From NCBI RefSeq assembly GCF_020515695.1, contig NZ_JAIWJA010000004.1, positions 434,001-498,000 of the forward strand: a DNA stretch of 64,000 nt, read 5' to 3'. A program made the translations under genes and the position numbers. How positions within the stretch are numbered: the first letter of the stretch is position 1; each line of letters opens with the position of its first letter. The DNA is from Pseudomonas sp. MWU16-30317. Its GTDB lineage: Bacteria > Pseudomonadota > Gammaproteobacteria > Pseudomonadales > Pseudomonadaceae. Below are positions 55,056-64,000 of this stretch, piece by piece. Below the pieces are notes generated by a model. The model did no database searches, had not been told where the DNA came from, and was given only the letters and a program-made list of their open reading frames with translations.

Positions 55056-55877
55056 TTGAAACATAACAAATTTTTCCCCATCGGCCTGGCATTGCTGGTG
55101 ACCTGCTCGCCGGCCTTCGCCGGTGCAACCCTTGATCGGGTCTCGCAAAAGGGCGAACTGACCGAAGTGCTGATGGAAAGCTATCCGCCGTTTTCGTTTC
55201 TCAATGACCAGAATCAGCTGGACGGCTTCGATGTCGACGTGGCCAAGGCCGTGGCGGCGCGGCTGGGAGTCAAACTCAAGATCGAAACGCCCTCCTGGGA
55301 TGTGATTGCGGCGGGCCACTGGAGTGGGCGCTATGACATCTGTATCTGCTCGATGACACCCAGCAAGGCGCGCGCTGAAGTGTTCGATTTCCCGGTGGCT
55401 TACTATCAGTCCCCGGCAGTGGTGGTGGTGAATGCCAAGGACACGGCCATCACCGGCGGCAAGGACTTGTCCGGCAAGAAGGTCGGGGTCATCAGTGCCT
55501 CTACCTATGAGGCTTACCTCAACAAGGACCTGGTGATCGAGGGCGCCGAAGACAAGCCTATCAGCTACCCTTTCAGCGCCGTGCAAGTGGCTCCCTACGA
55601 CAACGAAACCGTGGCCTTCCAGGATTTGGCCCTGGGCAGCGGTGTGCGGCTCGATGCCATGGTCACCAACCTGATCACCGCCCACGAGCGCATCGCCCAG
55701 GACCCGCGGTTCAAGATTGTCGGTGAGCCGCTGTATGCCGAGCCCAATGTGGTGGCTATCGAAAAAGGCGACCCGCAGTGGCACGCGAAGGTCGTCGAGG
55801 TGCTTGGCCAACTGAAGGCGGACGGTACGTTGAGCAAGATCTCGCAGAAGTGGATCGGCTCCGATATCAGCCAATGA
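55056..55877 (+). CDS. Amino-acid-type periplasmic binding protein (family 3)
   Basis: A 273-residue protein with an unusual TTG start at 55056. It has GGAG seven bases upstream and gives a proper signal peptide (LKHNKFFPIGLALLV…AFA). No ATG or GTG in frame lies near this point. Mature features are PPFSFLNDQNQLDGFDVDVA, then GRYDICICSMTPSKARAEVFDF and VGVISASTYEAYL. Family-3 proteins bind polar amino acids, including cystine and methionine derivatives. It is coupled to the permease (ATGA overlap). Confidence 0.85.
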   Translation: MKHNKFFPIGLALLVTCSPAFAGATLDRVSQKGELTEVLMESYPPFSFLNDQNQLDGFDVDVAKAVAARLGVKLKIETPSWDVIAAGHWSGRYDICICSMTPSKARAEVFDFPVAYYQSPAVVVVNAKDTAITGGKDLSGKKVGVISASTYEAYLNKDLVIEGAEDKPISYPFSAVQVAPYDNETVAFQDLALGSGVRLDAMVTNLITAHERIAQDPRFKIVGEPLYAEPNVVAIEKGDPQWHAKVVEVLGQLKADGTLSKISQKWIGSDISQ

Positions 55878-56719
55878 CAGCCCTCGACCCACGTTCTGCA
55901 TCTACCCGTCGCGCACCTGAATCGTGGCTGAGCCGCGTGCGCGCACGCATTGGTTTTCGCAGCCGCGTCTACTTGACGTGGGCGGCGCTGCTAGGTGTGT
56001 GCGTGCTGTTTTTCATGAGCTTCAATCTGAAGTTCTCGATCATCCTCGACAAGCTGCCGAATCTGGTCGGCGTACACTTGGGCCCGGACGGTTTTCTGCA
56101 GGGCGCGGCGTTAACGTTCTTCCTGTGTTTCTGCTCGATCTGGCTGTCGCTGATCCTGGGCTTCGTCACCGCCTTGGCGCGGCTATCGAACAGCGCGGTT
56201 GCGTTCGGCATCGCCAGTTTCTACGCGTCGTTCTTTCGCGGCACACCGCTGCTGATCCAGATCCTGCTGATCTACCTGGGCTTGCCGCAGCTGGGCATCG
56301 TGCCGGGTGCGATCAGTGCGGGCATCGTTGCGCTGTCGTTGAATTACGGCGCGTACCTGAGCGAGATCTTCCGCGCGGGGATCGTCTCCGTCGCCGCTGG
56401 CCAACGCGAAGCGGCTGCGGCGCTAGGCCTCACACCCACGACGACCTTCATCCACATCGTGCTGCCGCAAGCCATGCGCACCATCGTGCCGCCGGCGACC
56501 AGTCAGTTCATTTCGATGCTCAAGGATTCATCGCTGGTGTCGGTGATGGGGGTCTGGGAGGTGATGTTTCTGGCACAGTCGTATGGCCGCTCTTCGTATC
56601 GCTACATCGAAATGCTCACCACCGCGGCCGTCATCTACTGGCTGCTGTCCATCGGGCTCGAACTGATCCAGCACCGTTTGGAGCGCCACTTCGGCAAGGG
56701 TTTCAAAAACCCGCGCTGA
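55874..56719 (+). CDS. Amino-acid-type ABC transporter permease
   Basis: A 281-residue inner-membrane protein with an N-terminal extension of about 60 residues containing an extra helix before the HisM-type domain. The family loop is VSVAAGQREAAAALGLTPTTT, followed by QFISMLKDSSLVSVMG. Only one permease is present, so it may act as a homodimer. No ATP-binding protein gene adjoins the unit, which is unusual. Confidence 0.87.
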   Translation: MTALDPRSASTRRAPESWLSRVRARIGFRSRVYLTWAALLGVCVLFFMSFNLKFSIILDKLPNLVGVHLGPDGFLQGAALTFFLCFCSIWLSLILGFVTALARLSNSAVAFGIASFYASFFRGTPLLIQILLIYLGLPQLGIVPGAISAGIVALSLNYGAYLSEIFRAGIVSVAAGQREAAAALGLTPTTTFIHIVLPQAMRTIVPPATSQFISMLKDSSLVSVMGVWEVMFLAQSYGRSSYRYIEMLTTAAVIYWLLSIGLELIQHRLERHFGKGFKNPR

Positions 56720-56738
56720 ATTCATTTCAGGAAATCCC

Positions 56739-58115
56739 ATGTCCGATCCAACACCTCTGTTGTTCGCCCTCTACGAACAGGCCAGCGTGGGCTGCGGTGG
56801 CGCCCCGAGCCTGTGGACCCACCCGGCTGACGAGCGCCTGGCCATCAACTCACTGAGCTACTGGACCAACCTGGCACGCGTCGCCGACCAGGCGCATCTG
56901 GACCTGATGTTCTTTGGTGACGTGCTGGGGTTTTACGACGTGTTCGGCGCCAATGCCGATGCAGCCATGAAGTGGGCCGTCGAGGCCCCCGCCAATGATC
57001 CGCTGATGATCATTCCGGCCCTGGCCGCAGTCACCGAGAACCTCGCGTTCGGGGTCACGGTGAGCACCAGTTACGAGCACCCGTTCAGCCATGCGCGCCG
57101 CTTCAGCACCCTCGATCACCTGACCAATGGCCGGGTGGGCTGGAACATCGTCACCTCCTACCTGAGCAGTGCCGCGCGCAATTTCGGGCTGGAGCAAATG
57201 ATCAAGCATGATGATCGCTATGAGCGCGCCGAGGAGTTCCTCGACGTGGTCTACAAGCTGTGGGAAGGCAGCTGGGCCAATGATGCGGTGGTCGCGGACA
57301 AGTCCACGCCGCTGTATGCGCGGGGCGATCGAATCCGCCCGATCAATCACTCAGGTGCGCACTACCGGGTGGCAGGCCCGCACTTGACTGCGCCCTCGCC
57401 GCAGCGCACGCCGCTGTTGATCCAGGCCGGCTGGTCGGGCCGTGGCCGAACGTTCGCCGCCAAGCACGCCGAGATGATCTTCACTGCCAAGTCCAATCCC
57501 CACGAGATTCGCCAGGGCCTGGAAGACATCTGGGCGCAGGCGCAGGCCCGAGGGCGCAGCGCCGAGGACGTCAAATCCCTGACCGTACTGCGCATCGTCA
57601 CCGCCAAGACGCAGATCGAGGCGCAGCGCAAATATGACGCCCTGCAAAGCAACTATCACCTGCAAGCGCAACTGGTCAGCTACGCCGGTGATACCGGCAT
57701 CGACATCAGCCGCTACGCCGACGGTGATCCACTGTCGACGCACACCGAAGGCATGACCTCCTACGTGATGCACCCCGACGGCAGTGGCAAGCCGCTTACC
57801 GCCGGCGACGTCAAACAGCGCTTTGCCAACGTCACCCGCGGCACCGATCTGATTCTGGTCGGCACGCCGCAACAGGTGGCCGAGCGCATCGAAGAACACG
57901 CGCGTATCAGTGGCACCAGCGGCTACATGCTCAACCCGCTGATCAGTCCCGGCAGCCTGGAAGACTTTGTCGAATGGGTGGTGCCCGAGCTGCAGCGACG
58001 CGGGCTGTATCGCACCGAGCCGCACCGTGGGACCTTGCGCTCGCGGTTGCGTGCGGATGGTAGAGACCATCTGCCGGATTCGGCGTATGGGGCTTCGTTT
58101 CGGTTTGGCAAGTGA
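56739..58115 (+). CDS. LLM-class flavin-dependent monooxygenase, NtaA/SnaA/DszA family
   Basis: A 458-residue protein. Family segments are FFGDVLGFYDVFGANADAAM, then ARRFSTLDHLTNGRVGWNIV and LLIQAGWSGRGRTFAAKHAEM. It is closer to the enzyme at 42779-44179 (for instance LWEGSW and the SPQRTP(V/L)L(Y/I)QAG pattern) than to the one at 20314-21678. It lies 19 bases after the permease and should act on what the amino-acid-type importer brings in. Its stop is 45 bases from the broken kdpE end on the other strand. Confidence 0.87.
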   Translation: MSDPTPLLFALYEQASVGCGGAPSLWTHPADERLAINSLSYWTNLARVADQAHLDLMFFGDVLGFYDVFGANADAAMKWAVEAPANDPLMIIPALAAVTENLAFGVTVSTSYEHPFSHARRFSTLDHLTNGRVGWNIVTSYLSSAARNFGLEQMIKHDDRYERAEEFLDVVYKLWEGSWANDAVVADKSTPLYARGDRIRPINHSGAHYRVAGPHLTAPSPQRTPLLIQAGWSGRGRTFAAKHAEMIFTAKSNPHEIRQGLEDIWAQAQARGRSAEDVKSLTVLRIVTAKTQIEAQRKYDALQSNYHLQAQLVSYAGDTGIDISRYADGDPLSTHTEGMTSYVMHPDGSGKPLTAGDVKQRFANVTRGTDLILVGTPQQVAERIEEHARISGTSGYMLNPLISPGSLEDFVEWVVPELQRRGLYRTEPHRGTLRSRLRADGRDHLPDSAYGASFRFGK

Positions 58116-58159
58116 GGTGACGCTGGGAATCGGTCCAGATGGATCATCGGCGGGGGCTG

Positions 58160-58216
58160 GAAACGGATCTGCGGTTCGCCGTCAATGATCAAAAGGGTTG
58201 AGGGTTGGCTCGTCAA
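58160..58216 (-). pseudogene. kdpE: 5' remnant of kdpE
   Basis: Directly after kdpD, a TTG at 58216 overlaps the kdpD stop (TTGA) and reads TSQPSTLLIIDGEPQIRF, which is the receiver N-terminus of KdpE (typically LVIDDEPQIRKFL in Pseudomonas). The acidic pair is already altered (DG in place of DD), and similarity stops after about 19 codons. The rest of the roughly 230-residue gene is absent: the monooxygenase gene on the opposite strand ends at 58115. This is the scar of a deletion or insertion. Confidence 0.75.
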
Positions 58217-60852
58217 TCTGCCTCCAACTCGGCATAAGGCTGCGCTGGCAACGGCAGCCACAGCGCGATACAGGTGCCCTTGCCGTCGATCCCCTGATCG
58301 ACCTCCACACGACCACCATGGGCGCCGACCATACCTTGGCAGATCGCCAGGCCCAGCCCCGTACCCTGTCCGCCTCGATCACCACGGGCCGCGGTATAGA
58401 ACATGTCGAAGATCTTCGCCCGCTCCTCGTGGGGGATGCCCGGGCCCTCGTCGCTGACGCTGAAGACCATAAACGCCTGATGCACGGCGGCCTCAACTTC
58501 GATACGGCCGTTGGGCGGCGAGAACCGTGCGGCGTTCTCGAGCACGTTGACCAAGGCCTGTTCGATCAGCGCGGCATGCACGTAAAGCAGCGGTATCTCG
58601 CTCGGTACCTGCACGCGGACCTTGAGACCGGCGAGCACCGTGCGCAGTCGCCCGACGGCACTGCCGACGATATCGGCAGGCGCGACCCAATCGCGTGCCA
58701 GTTTCAAGGCGCCATGGCCGAGGCGGGTCATGTCCAGCAGGTTCTGGATGTAGCGGTCCAGGCGCTCGGCTTCGTCGCGGGTGCCTTCCAGCAGTTCGAC
58801 GCGATCGCTCGGTGGGATGAGATCACCCAGTTCCAACAGGCTATCGATGCTGCCGCGCATCGATGTCAGCGGTGTTCTCAGATCGTGGGACACCGACGCC
58901 AGCAGAGCGCTGCGCAGTTGCTCGGTCTCGCCATGCAAACGGGCGGCCTCCAGGTCTTGAACCAGATTGGCCCGCGCCAGGGCCTGGGCCAACGGCTGGC
59001 TCAACGCACCGAGCAGCCTGCGTAATTCGCCATTCAGCGCACCTTCGTGGCGCTCGGACACCGCCATCAACGCCAGCACCTGGCCCTCAAGCGATACCGG
59101 CCACCACCACCAGCGACCGGCGGGCAAGGTGCCGGTACCTTTGCCGGCGGCCTGGTCGTGGCGCCCCGCCCATTCGCCCGCCGCCCGTTCAGACTCGGAA
59201 AATTGCTCGTTGCCGCCATTGGCCACGGTCCAGGTGTCGCCTGACTTTTCTAGCAGGCAGATCTCCAGGCCCGCCCAGCCCTGTAGATGCTGCGATGCGG
59301 CATTGAGCACAGCCTGTTGGTCGGTCGAGGCGGCCAGGCTGCGGGACAATTCCAGCAAGCGGGCGGTCTGTGCCTGCGCCTCGCGCAAGGCACTGAGTTG
59401 CCGACGCTGGCGCGCAGCCAGATTGCCCGTGAGGGCGGCCATCAGCAGGAAGAACATCAGCGTCAGGACGTCTTCTTCGCGCTGGATGCTTAATGAAAAG
59501 GTGGGCGGTATGAACAGGAAGTCATAGGCCAGAAATGACAAGACGGCACTGGCCAGCGCCGGCCCAAGGCTGCTGCGCACCGCCACCAGGAGCACTGCGG
59601 CCAGAAACACCAGCGAGATATTGGGCAAGTCCATGACCAGCGATACGCCCCACGCAAAGCCGCTGGCCAGCAGCGTCGCGGCGAGGGCGAGCGAGTAATC
59701 ACTCCAGCGCCAGCCTTGCGTGACATGGCTGCGCCGCTGCACCGGCGATTCGACGCGGGGCAGCACGTTGATCTCCAGCCCCGAGGGTTCGCGCAGCAAC
59801 CTGGCCGACAAACCCATGCCGATGATCCGCCGCCGCGATTGGCCCACCAGCAGCAAGCTGGCGCGCCGATCGCTGGCGTGTTGGATCAAGGTGCGAGCGA
59901 CGCCACTGGCACGCAGCACCACCACTTCGCCGCCCAGGCGTTCGGCCAATTGCTGAGCCTGATGCAAGCGCTGGCGAGCGGTCTCGTCTTTGACATTGCC
60001 AGTGTCGATATGCACCACGGACCAGGGCAAATGACGGTTCTGCGCGATGCGGCTGGCATGACGCACCAGCCGTTCGCACTGATCGTCGCTGTCGATGCAG
60101 ACCAATAGCCGGCCGCGCACCGTGGGGGCATCCTGGCCCAGGCGACGGTAGCCCTGCGCCAGGTCGGCATCAACCTGAGCCGCTGCCGTTTGCATGGCCA
60201 ATTCGCGCAGTGCGTTGAGGTTGGTCTGGCTGAAAAATGCATCGATGGCCGCACGCGCCTGCTCAGGCACATAGACCTTGCCGTCGCGCAGGCGCTCGAG
60301 CAGTTCGCGCGGCGGCAGATCGATCAGCAGCAGTTCATACGCCTCCTGCAAGACCCAGTCGGGCACCGTCTCGCGAACCTGCACGCCGGTGATACCGCGC
60401 ACCTGGTCGTTGAGGCTTTCCAGGTGCTGGACGTTGACGGTGGTGTAGACATCGATATCGGCCGCCAGCAACTCCTGCACATCTTGCCAACGCTTGGCGT
60501 GCCGACTGCCGGGTGCGTTGCTGTGAGCCAGTTCGTCCACCAGCACCAACTGCGGCTTGGCTTTGAGCAGTCCGTCGAGGTCCATTTCTTCGAGCGCCAC
60601 CTCGCGGTACAGGCTGCGCAACATGGGCTGTTGCGCCAACCCGACCAGCAAGGCTTCGGTTTCAGCCCGGCCATGGGTTTCGACGACACCCGCCAGCAGC
60701 CTGACGCCTTGGCGCTGCTGGGTATGGGCCGCCTGCAGCATGGCGTAAGTCTTGCCTACCCCCGGCGCAGCGCCGAGGAACACCTTGAGGCGCCCCCGCC
60801 CGCTACGGGGTAAGGCTGCCAGCAAGGCATCGGCGCGGCCGGAGTCACTCAT
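58213..60852 (-). CDS. kdpD: Potassium-responsive sensor histidine kinase KdpD
   Basis: An 879-residue membrane kinase, full length (E. coli 894). The N-terminal KdpD domain has Walker A GAAPGVGKT, followed by DELAHSN and a universal-stress-type domain. Four membrane helices follow at about residues 395-500, then a GAF-like region. The phosphoacceptor is His656 (SHDLRTPLTSMRGS), and the ATPase domain shows NVLENAARFSPP, DEGPGIPHEE and GTGLGLAI. It should sense low potassium and phosphorylate KdpE, but the adjacent kdpE is a remnant, so its output here is in doubt. Confidence 0.95.
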   Translation of the reverse strand: MSDSGRADALLAALPRSGRGRLKVFLGAAPGVGKTYAMLQAAHTQQRQGVRLLAGVVETHGRAETEALLVGLAQQPMLRSLYREVALEEMDLDGLLKAKPQLVLVDELAHSNAPGSRHAKRWQDVQELLAADIDVYTTVNVQHLESLNDQVRGITGVQVRETVPDWVLQEAYELLLIDLPPRELLERLRDGKVYVPEQARAAIDAFFSQTNLNALRELAMQTAAAQVDADLAQGYRRLGQDAPTVRGRLLVCIDSDDQCERLVRHASRIAQNRHLPWSVVHIDTGNVKDETARQRLHQAQQLAERLGGEVVVLRASGVARTLIQHASDRRASLLLVGQSRRRIIGMGLSARLLREPSGLEINVLPRVESPVQRRSHVTQGWRWSDYSLALAATLLASGFAWGVSLVMDLPNISLVFLAAVLLVAVRSSLGPALASAVLSFLAYDFLFIPPTFSLSIQREEDVLTLMFFLLMAALTGNLAARQRRQLSALREAQAQTARLLELSRSLAASTDQQAVLNAASQHLQGWAGLEICLLEKSGDTWTVANGGNEQFSESERAAGEWAGRHDQAAGKGTGTLPAGRWWWWPVSLEGQVLALMAVSERHEGALNGELRRLLGALSQPLAQALARANLVQDLEAARLHGETEQLRSALLASVSHDLRTPLTSMRGSIDSLLELGDLIPPSDRVELLEGTRDEAERLDRYIQNLLDMTRLGHGALKLARDWVAPADIVGSAVGRLRTVLAGLKVRVQVPSEIPLLYVHAALIEQALVNVLENAARFSPPNGRIEVEAAVHQAFMVFSVSDEGPGIPHEERAKIFDMFYTAARGDRGGQGTGLGLAICQGMVGAHGGRVEVDQGIDGKGTCIALWLPLPAQPYAELEAD

Positions 60853-60867
60853 CGGGATTGCTCGCTA

Positions 60868-61428
60868 TCATCGGGAGGCTGTGGGCATCTGTACCAGTGT
60901 GGCATTCAACGCTAGCACGTTGACCACCGGCGGGCCTACCAGCGAAGTCTCGGTATGCGCCGCGATCAGGTCTCGCAGGGACTGCTCGGAGACTTGACGG
61001 GCCGCCGCTACCCTTGCCACTTGATACGCCGCGGCAGCGGGCGACAGATGGGGATCGAGGCCGCTGCCCGAGGTCGTCAACAGGGCCAGGGGCACCGGAC
61101 CCTGCCCGTCCACATACAGTTTGGCGGCATCGTCCTTGACGCGCGTCGCCAGCGCCGGATTGCTCGGTGCCAGGTTGCTGGCACCGCTGGCGACGGTGGC
61201 GAAGGCCCCCGCCGAGGGGCGCGGATGGAACCACTCGTCGCCGCTGAAATCCTGGGCGATCAAGGACGAGCCGCGTACTTTGCCAGCGCCGTCGCGTACC
61301 AGGCTGCCGTTGGCCTGATCGGCGAAGGCCACCTGAGCGATACCCGTGACGACCAGGGGATAGGCTACGCCAGTGATCAGGGTCATCAGGACGACCAGGC
61401 TAACCGCCGGACGAATTAAATTGCTCAT
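60868..61428 (-). CDS. kdpC: Potassium-transporting ATPase subunit KdpC
   Basis: A 186-residue protein with one N-terminal membrane helix ([20 protein letters not shown]) and the family segments [17 protein letters not shown] and [12 protein letters not shown]. It assists ATP binding and assembly of the KdpFABC pump. The ATG at 61428 has GGAG about eight bases upstream and matches family N-termini. The ATG at 61452, overlapping the kdpB stop, is the alternative. Confidence 0.93.
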   Translation of the reverse strand: MSNLIRPAVSLVVLMTLITGVAYPLVVTGIAQVAFADQANGSLVRDGAGKVRGSSLIAQDFSGDEWFHPRPSAGAFATVASGASNLAPSNPALATRVKDDAAKLYVDGQGPVPLALLTTSGSGLDPHLSPAAAAYQVARVAAARQVSEQSLRDLIAAHTETSLVGPPVVNVLALNATLVQMPTASR

Positions 61429-61448
61429 GTTCGAAGCTCCAGTCAGGT

Positions 61449-63497
61449 TCATACCAAGTGCAACGCGGTCAGCAGTACGTCGATGGCCTTGATGCCGACA
61501 AAGGGCACGATCAGGCCGCCGACGCCGTAGATCAGCAGGTTGCGGCGCAACAGGTGGGCCGCGCTGGCGGCCTTGACGCGTACGCCACGCAAGGCCAGAG
61601 GAATCAACACCACGATGATCAAGGCGTTGAACACGATGGCCGAGAGAATCGCGCTCTGCGGGCTGGTCAGGCCCATGACGTTGAGCACGCCCAGCTGCGG
61701 ATAGATCGCGGCGAACAGCGCCGGCAGGATGGCGAAGTACTTGGCCACGTCGTTGGCGATCGAAAAGGTCGTCAGCGCGCCGCGGGTCACCAGCAGTTCC
61801 TTGCCGATACGTACTACGTCGAGCAGCTTGGTGGGGTCGCTGTCGAGGTCGACCATGTTGGCCGCTTCACGTGCCGCCTGGGTACCGTCGTTCATGGCCA
61901 TGCCGACGTCGGCCTGAGCCAGCGCCGGTGCATCGTTGGCACCGTCGCCGCACATGGCCACCAAGCGGCCGTCTTCCTGCTCCAGGCGGATGCGGGCGAG
62001 TTTCTTCTCCGGCGTGGCTTCGGCGATCACATCGTCGACGCCGGCTTCAGCGGCGATCGCTGCGGCGGTCAACGGGTTGTCGCCGGTCACCATCACGGTA
62101 CGAATACCCAACTGACGCAGCTCTTCGAAACGCTCACGGATACCGGGCTTGACCACGTCCTTGAGGTGGATGGCACCCAGCAGGCGCTTGTCACGGCACA
62201 CCAGCAGTGGCGTACCGCCGCTTTGCGCGATCTTGTCGATTTCGCGCGCCAATACGGCGGGCAAGTCCAGGCGCTGCATGTCGACGAACTTGAGCAACGA
62301 GTCCACGGCGCCTTTGCGGTAGACATGAGCACCATAGTCGACGCCCGACAAGCGGGTTTCGGCACTGAAGGCGACCGGGAGCAGCTGCGAGGTGGCCGGC
62401 TCGTTGATCTTGTGCAGCGTGCGCAGGAACTCGACGATCGATTTGCCCTCTGCCGTTTCATCGGCGAGCGATGCCAGCAGCGCGCCCTCGGCCAGTTCCA
62501 GTGCCGTTACACCGGGGGCGGCATACAGCGCGCTGCAACGGCGGTTACCGAAGGTGATGGTGCCGGTCTTGTCGAGCAGCAGCACGTGCACGTCACCGGC
62601 GGCCTCTACCGCACGGCCGGACTTGGCGATCACGTTCAGGCGCACCAGACGATCCATGCCGGCGATACCGATCGCCGAAAGCAAACCGCCAATGGTGGTG
62701 GGGATCAGCGTCACCAGCAAGGCCACCAGGAACACCAGCGGCAGGCTACCGCCAGAGAAGTGCGCAAAGGGTTGCAGGGTGACGACGACCAGCAGGAAGA
62801 TCAGCGTCAGACCAATCAGCAGTATGTCCAGCGCGACCTCGTTGGGGGTCTTCTGCCGTTTGGCGCCTTCCACCAGAGCGATCATACGGTCCAGAGTGGA
62901 CTCGCCCGGATCAGCGGTGATTCTGACGATCAACCAGTCCGATACGACCTGCGTATTGCCGGTGACCGCAGAGCGATCACCGCCGGACTCACGAATGACC
63001 GGTGCGGATTCGCCGGTGATGGCTGCTTCGTTGACCGCGGCAATGCCTTGGATCACTTCGCCATCGCCGGGGATCATCTGCCCGGCCTGAACGCGCACCA
63101 CGTCACCTTTGCGCAGACTGCCGGCCGGCACCGTTTCGTAGATATCACCGGACGTGCGCCGGCGTGCTTCAAGCCCTTGGCTGCCGGCCTTGAGGCTGTC
63201 CGCACGGGCCTTGCCGCGGCCTTCGGCGAGGGCCTCGGCAAAGTTGGCGAACAATACGGTGAACCACAGCCAGACGGCGATTTGCACCGCGATGAATGTC
63301 GGTACTGTCGGGTCCGGTATCGCGCACAGCGCCGTTGTCAGGATCGCTGTCAATTCGACTACGAGCATCACGGGCGAGCGCTTGAGTTCGCGGGGGTTCA
63401 GCTTCACGAATGCCTGCACCAGGGCGGGACGCCACAGGGCCGACATCGTCGTCTTGACCGGTTGTTGAACAGCGGGTGTAGCAACAGGAATAGTCAT
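61449..63497 (-). CDS. kdpB: Potassium-transporting P-type ATPase subunit KdpB
   Basis: A 682-residue P-type ATPase. The phosphorylated Asp is Asp309 in DKTGTITFG, and the actuator motif TGESAPV and hinge [19 protein letters not shown] are present. It drives high-affinity K+ uptake with KdpA as the selective channel. All catalytic residues look intact, so the pump itself should work despite the loss of kdpE. Confidence 0.96.
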   Translation of the reverse strand: MTIPVATPAVQQPVKTTMSALWRPALVQAFVKLNPRELKRSPVMLVVELTAILTTALCAIPDPTVPTFIAVQIAVWLWFTVLFANFAEALAEGRGKARADSLKAGSQGLEARRRTSGDIYETVPAGSLRKGDVVRVQAGQMIPGDGEVIQGIAAVNEAAITGESAPVIRESGGDRSAVTGNTQVVSDWLIVRITADPGESTLDRMIALVEGAKRQKTPNEVALDILLIGLTLIFLLVVVTLQPFAHFSGGSLPLVFLVALLVTLIPTTIGGLLSAIGIAGMDRLVRLNVIAKSGRAVEAAGDVHVLLLDKTGTITFGNRRCSALYAAPGVTALELAEGALLASLADETAEGKSIVEFLRTLHKINEPATSQLLPVAFSAETRLSGVDYGAHVYRKGAVDSLLKFVDMQRLDLPAVLAREIDKIAQSGGTPLLVCRDKRLLGAIHLKDVVKPGIRERFEELRQLGIRTVMVTGDNPLTAAAIAAEAGVDDVIAEATPEKKLARIRLEQEDGRLVAMCGDGANDAPALAQADVGMAMNDGTQAAREAANMVDLDSDPTKLLDVVRIGKELLVTRGALTTFSIANDVAKYFAILPALFAAIYPQLGVLNVMGLTSPQSAILSAIVFNALIIVVLIPLALRGVRVKAASAAHLLRRNLLIYGVGGLIVPFVGIKAIDVLLTALHLV

Positions 63498-63510
63498 GAT
63501 CGTCCAGGCC

Positions 63511-64000
63511 TCAGAAACCCATACTCAGTTGTTCAGCGATCGGCCCCAGGGCCAGCGTCGGCAAGAACGTCAAGCCGCCCACCAGCAGGATGGTCACGGT
63601 CAACAGCGCCACGAACAGCGGGCCATGGGTGGGAAAGGTATTGCCGTTGACCGGCGCAGTCTTCTTCATGGCCAGGCTGCCCGCCAAGGCCAGTACCGGC
63701 AGGATGTAACCAAAGCGCCCGATCAACATCGCCAGCGACAGCATCAGGTTGTGGAACGGGGTGTTGGCACTGAAGCCACCGAACGCCGAGCCATTGTTGG
63801 CGCCTGCCGAGGTGTAGGCGTACAGCAATTGGCTGAAACCATGCGGCCCAGGGTTACTGACCGCCCCGGCAGGACCGGGCAGCGCCGAGGCGATGGCGCC
63901 CAGTACCAGCACCGCGACCGGCATCACCAGCAATGTCGCCACCAGCAATTTGACTTCCCGGGCCTGCAGCTTCTTGCCCAGGTATTCGGGGGTGCGACCG
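63511..64000 (-). CDS. kdpA: Potassium-transporting ATPase subunit KdpA, 3' part
   Basis: The last 162 or so residues of KdpA; the gene continues past the window edge. Visible segments are [10 protein letters not shown], then the filter-like repeat [14 protein letters not shown] and [20 protein letters not shown]. KdpA is the K+-selective membrane subunit, related to K+ channels. It lies 13 bases before the kdpB start. Confidence 0.95.
   Translation of the reverse strand, partial: GRTPEYLGKKLQAREVKLLVATLLVMPVAVLVLGAIASALPGPAGAVSNPGPHGFSQLLYAYTSAGANNGSAFGGFSANTPFHNLMLSLAMLIGRFGYILPVLALAGSLAMKKTAPVNGNTFPTHGPLFVALLTVTILLVGGLTFLPTLALGPIAEQLSMGF

Noticed and set aside
58160..58261. A functional short gene made from the kdpE start running on toward 57923
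   Set aside because: The continuation is antisense to the monooxygenase gene and has no receiver-domain residues after the first 19 codons.

Overview
The window is high-GC chromosomal DNA from a Pseudomonas, most likely the P. fluorescens/P. putida side of the genus. The basis is codon use, the kdpABC-D block, selD-selU, and a set of sfn (dimethyl sulfone/sulfonate scavenging) genes of the kind first described in P. putida. No rRNA, tRNA, CRISPR array, insertion sequence or phage gene was seen.

Layout. 1-7.5 kb: the 3' part of a giant cyclic beta-1,2-glucan synthase-like gene (+). 7.6-11.3 kb: a Crp/Fnr-type regulator, then a tight three-gene unit of an unknown small protein, a double-domain KaiC-like ATPase and a soluble histidine kinase. 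11.4-15.1 kb: a glucarate module with a FadR-type regulator (-), the MFS transporter gudP and the dehydratase gudD (+). 15.3-25.96 kb (-): an eight-gene operon of class II aldolase, periplasmic binding protein, TonB-dependent receptor, flavin monooxygenase and a complete dipeptide-type ABC importer. 26.5-29.6 kb (+): an EhuBCDA-like polar amino acid/compatible solute importer. 29.7-32.9 kb: a YraQ/ArsP-type permease (+), then selD-selU (-).

33.1-58.1 kb is an organosulfur scavenging region. sfnC-sfnR (+) encode an acyl-CoA-dehydrogenase-like oxidoreductase and a sigma-54 enhancer-binding protein with no sensor domain. A ten-gene operon (45.85 to 35.46 kb, -) holds sfnB, a truncated sfnB-like gene, an NtaA/DszA-type monooxygenase, a shrunken adenylate-forming enzyme relative, a Liv-type ABC importer and an FAD/NAD(P) protein. 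Diverging from it is a DszC-like gene (+). Next come an orphan Liv-type binding protein and an operon of sfnG plus a complete ribose-type ABC importer (54.72 to 48.97 kb, -). Diverging from sfnG is a unit of amino-acid-type binding protein, permease and a further monooxygenase (55.06-58.1 kb, +).

Three well-formed sigma-54 promoters (GG-N10-GC) lie before sfnB, the DszC-like gene and sfnG. Before sfnB and sfnG a CAAC(A/T)GTTG palindrome sits about 115-125 bp upstream of the predicted start, and a related perfect 21-bp palindrome precedes sfnC-sfnR. I infer one SfnR-driven regulon in which separate importers each deliver a substrate to its own FMNH2-dependent C-S bond-cleaving oxygenase. No flavin reductase was recognised in the window.

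58.2-64 kb (-): kdpD, kdpC, kdpB and the 3' end of kdpA. kdpE, normally next after kdpD, is reduced to about 19 codons. It is cut off just where the organosulfur block begins, which marks a recombination junction.
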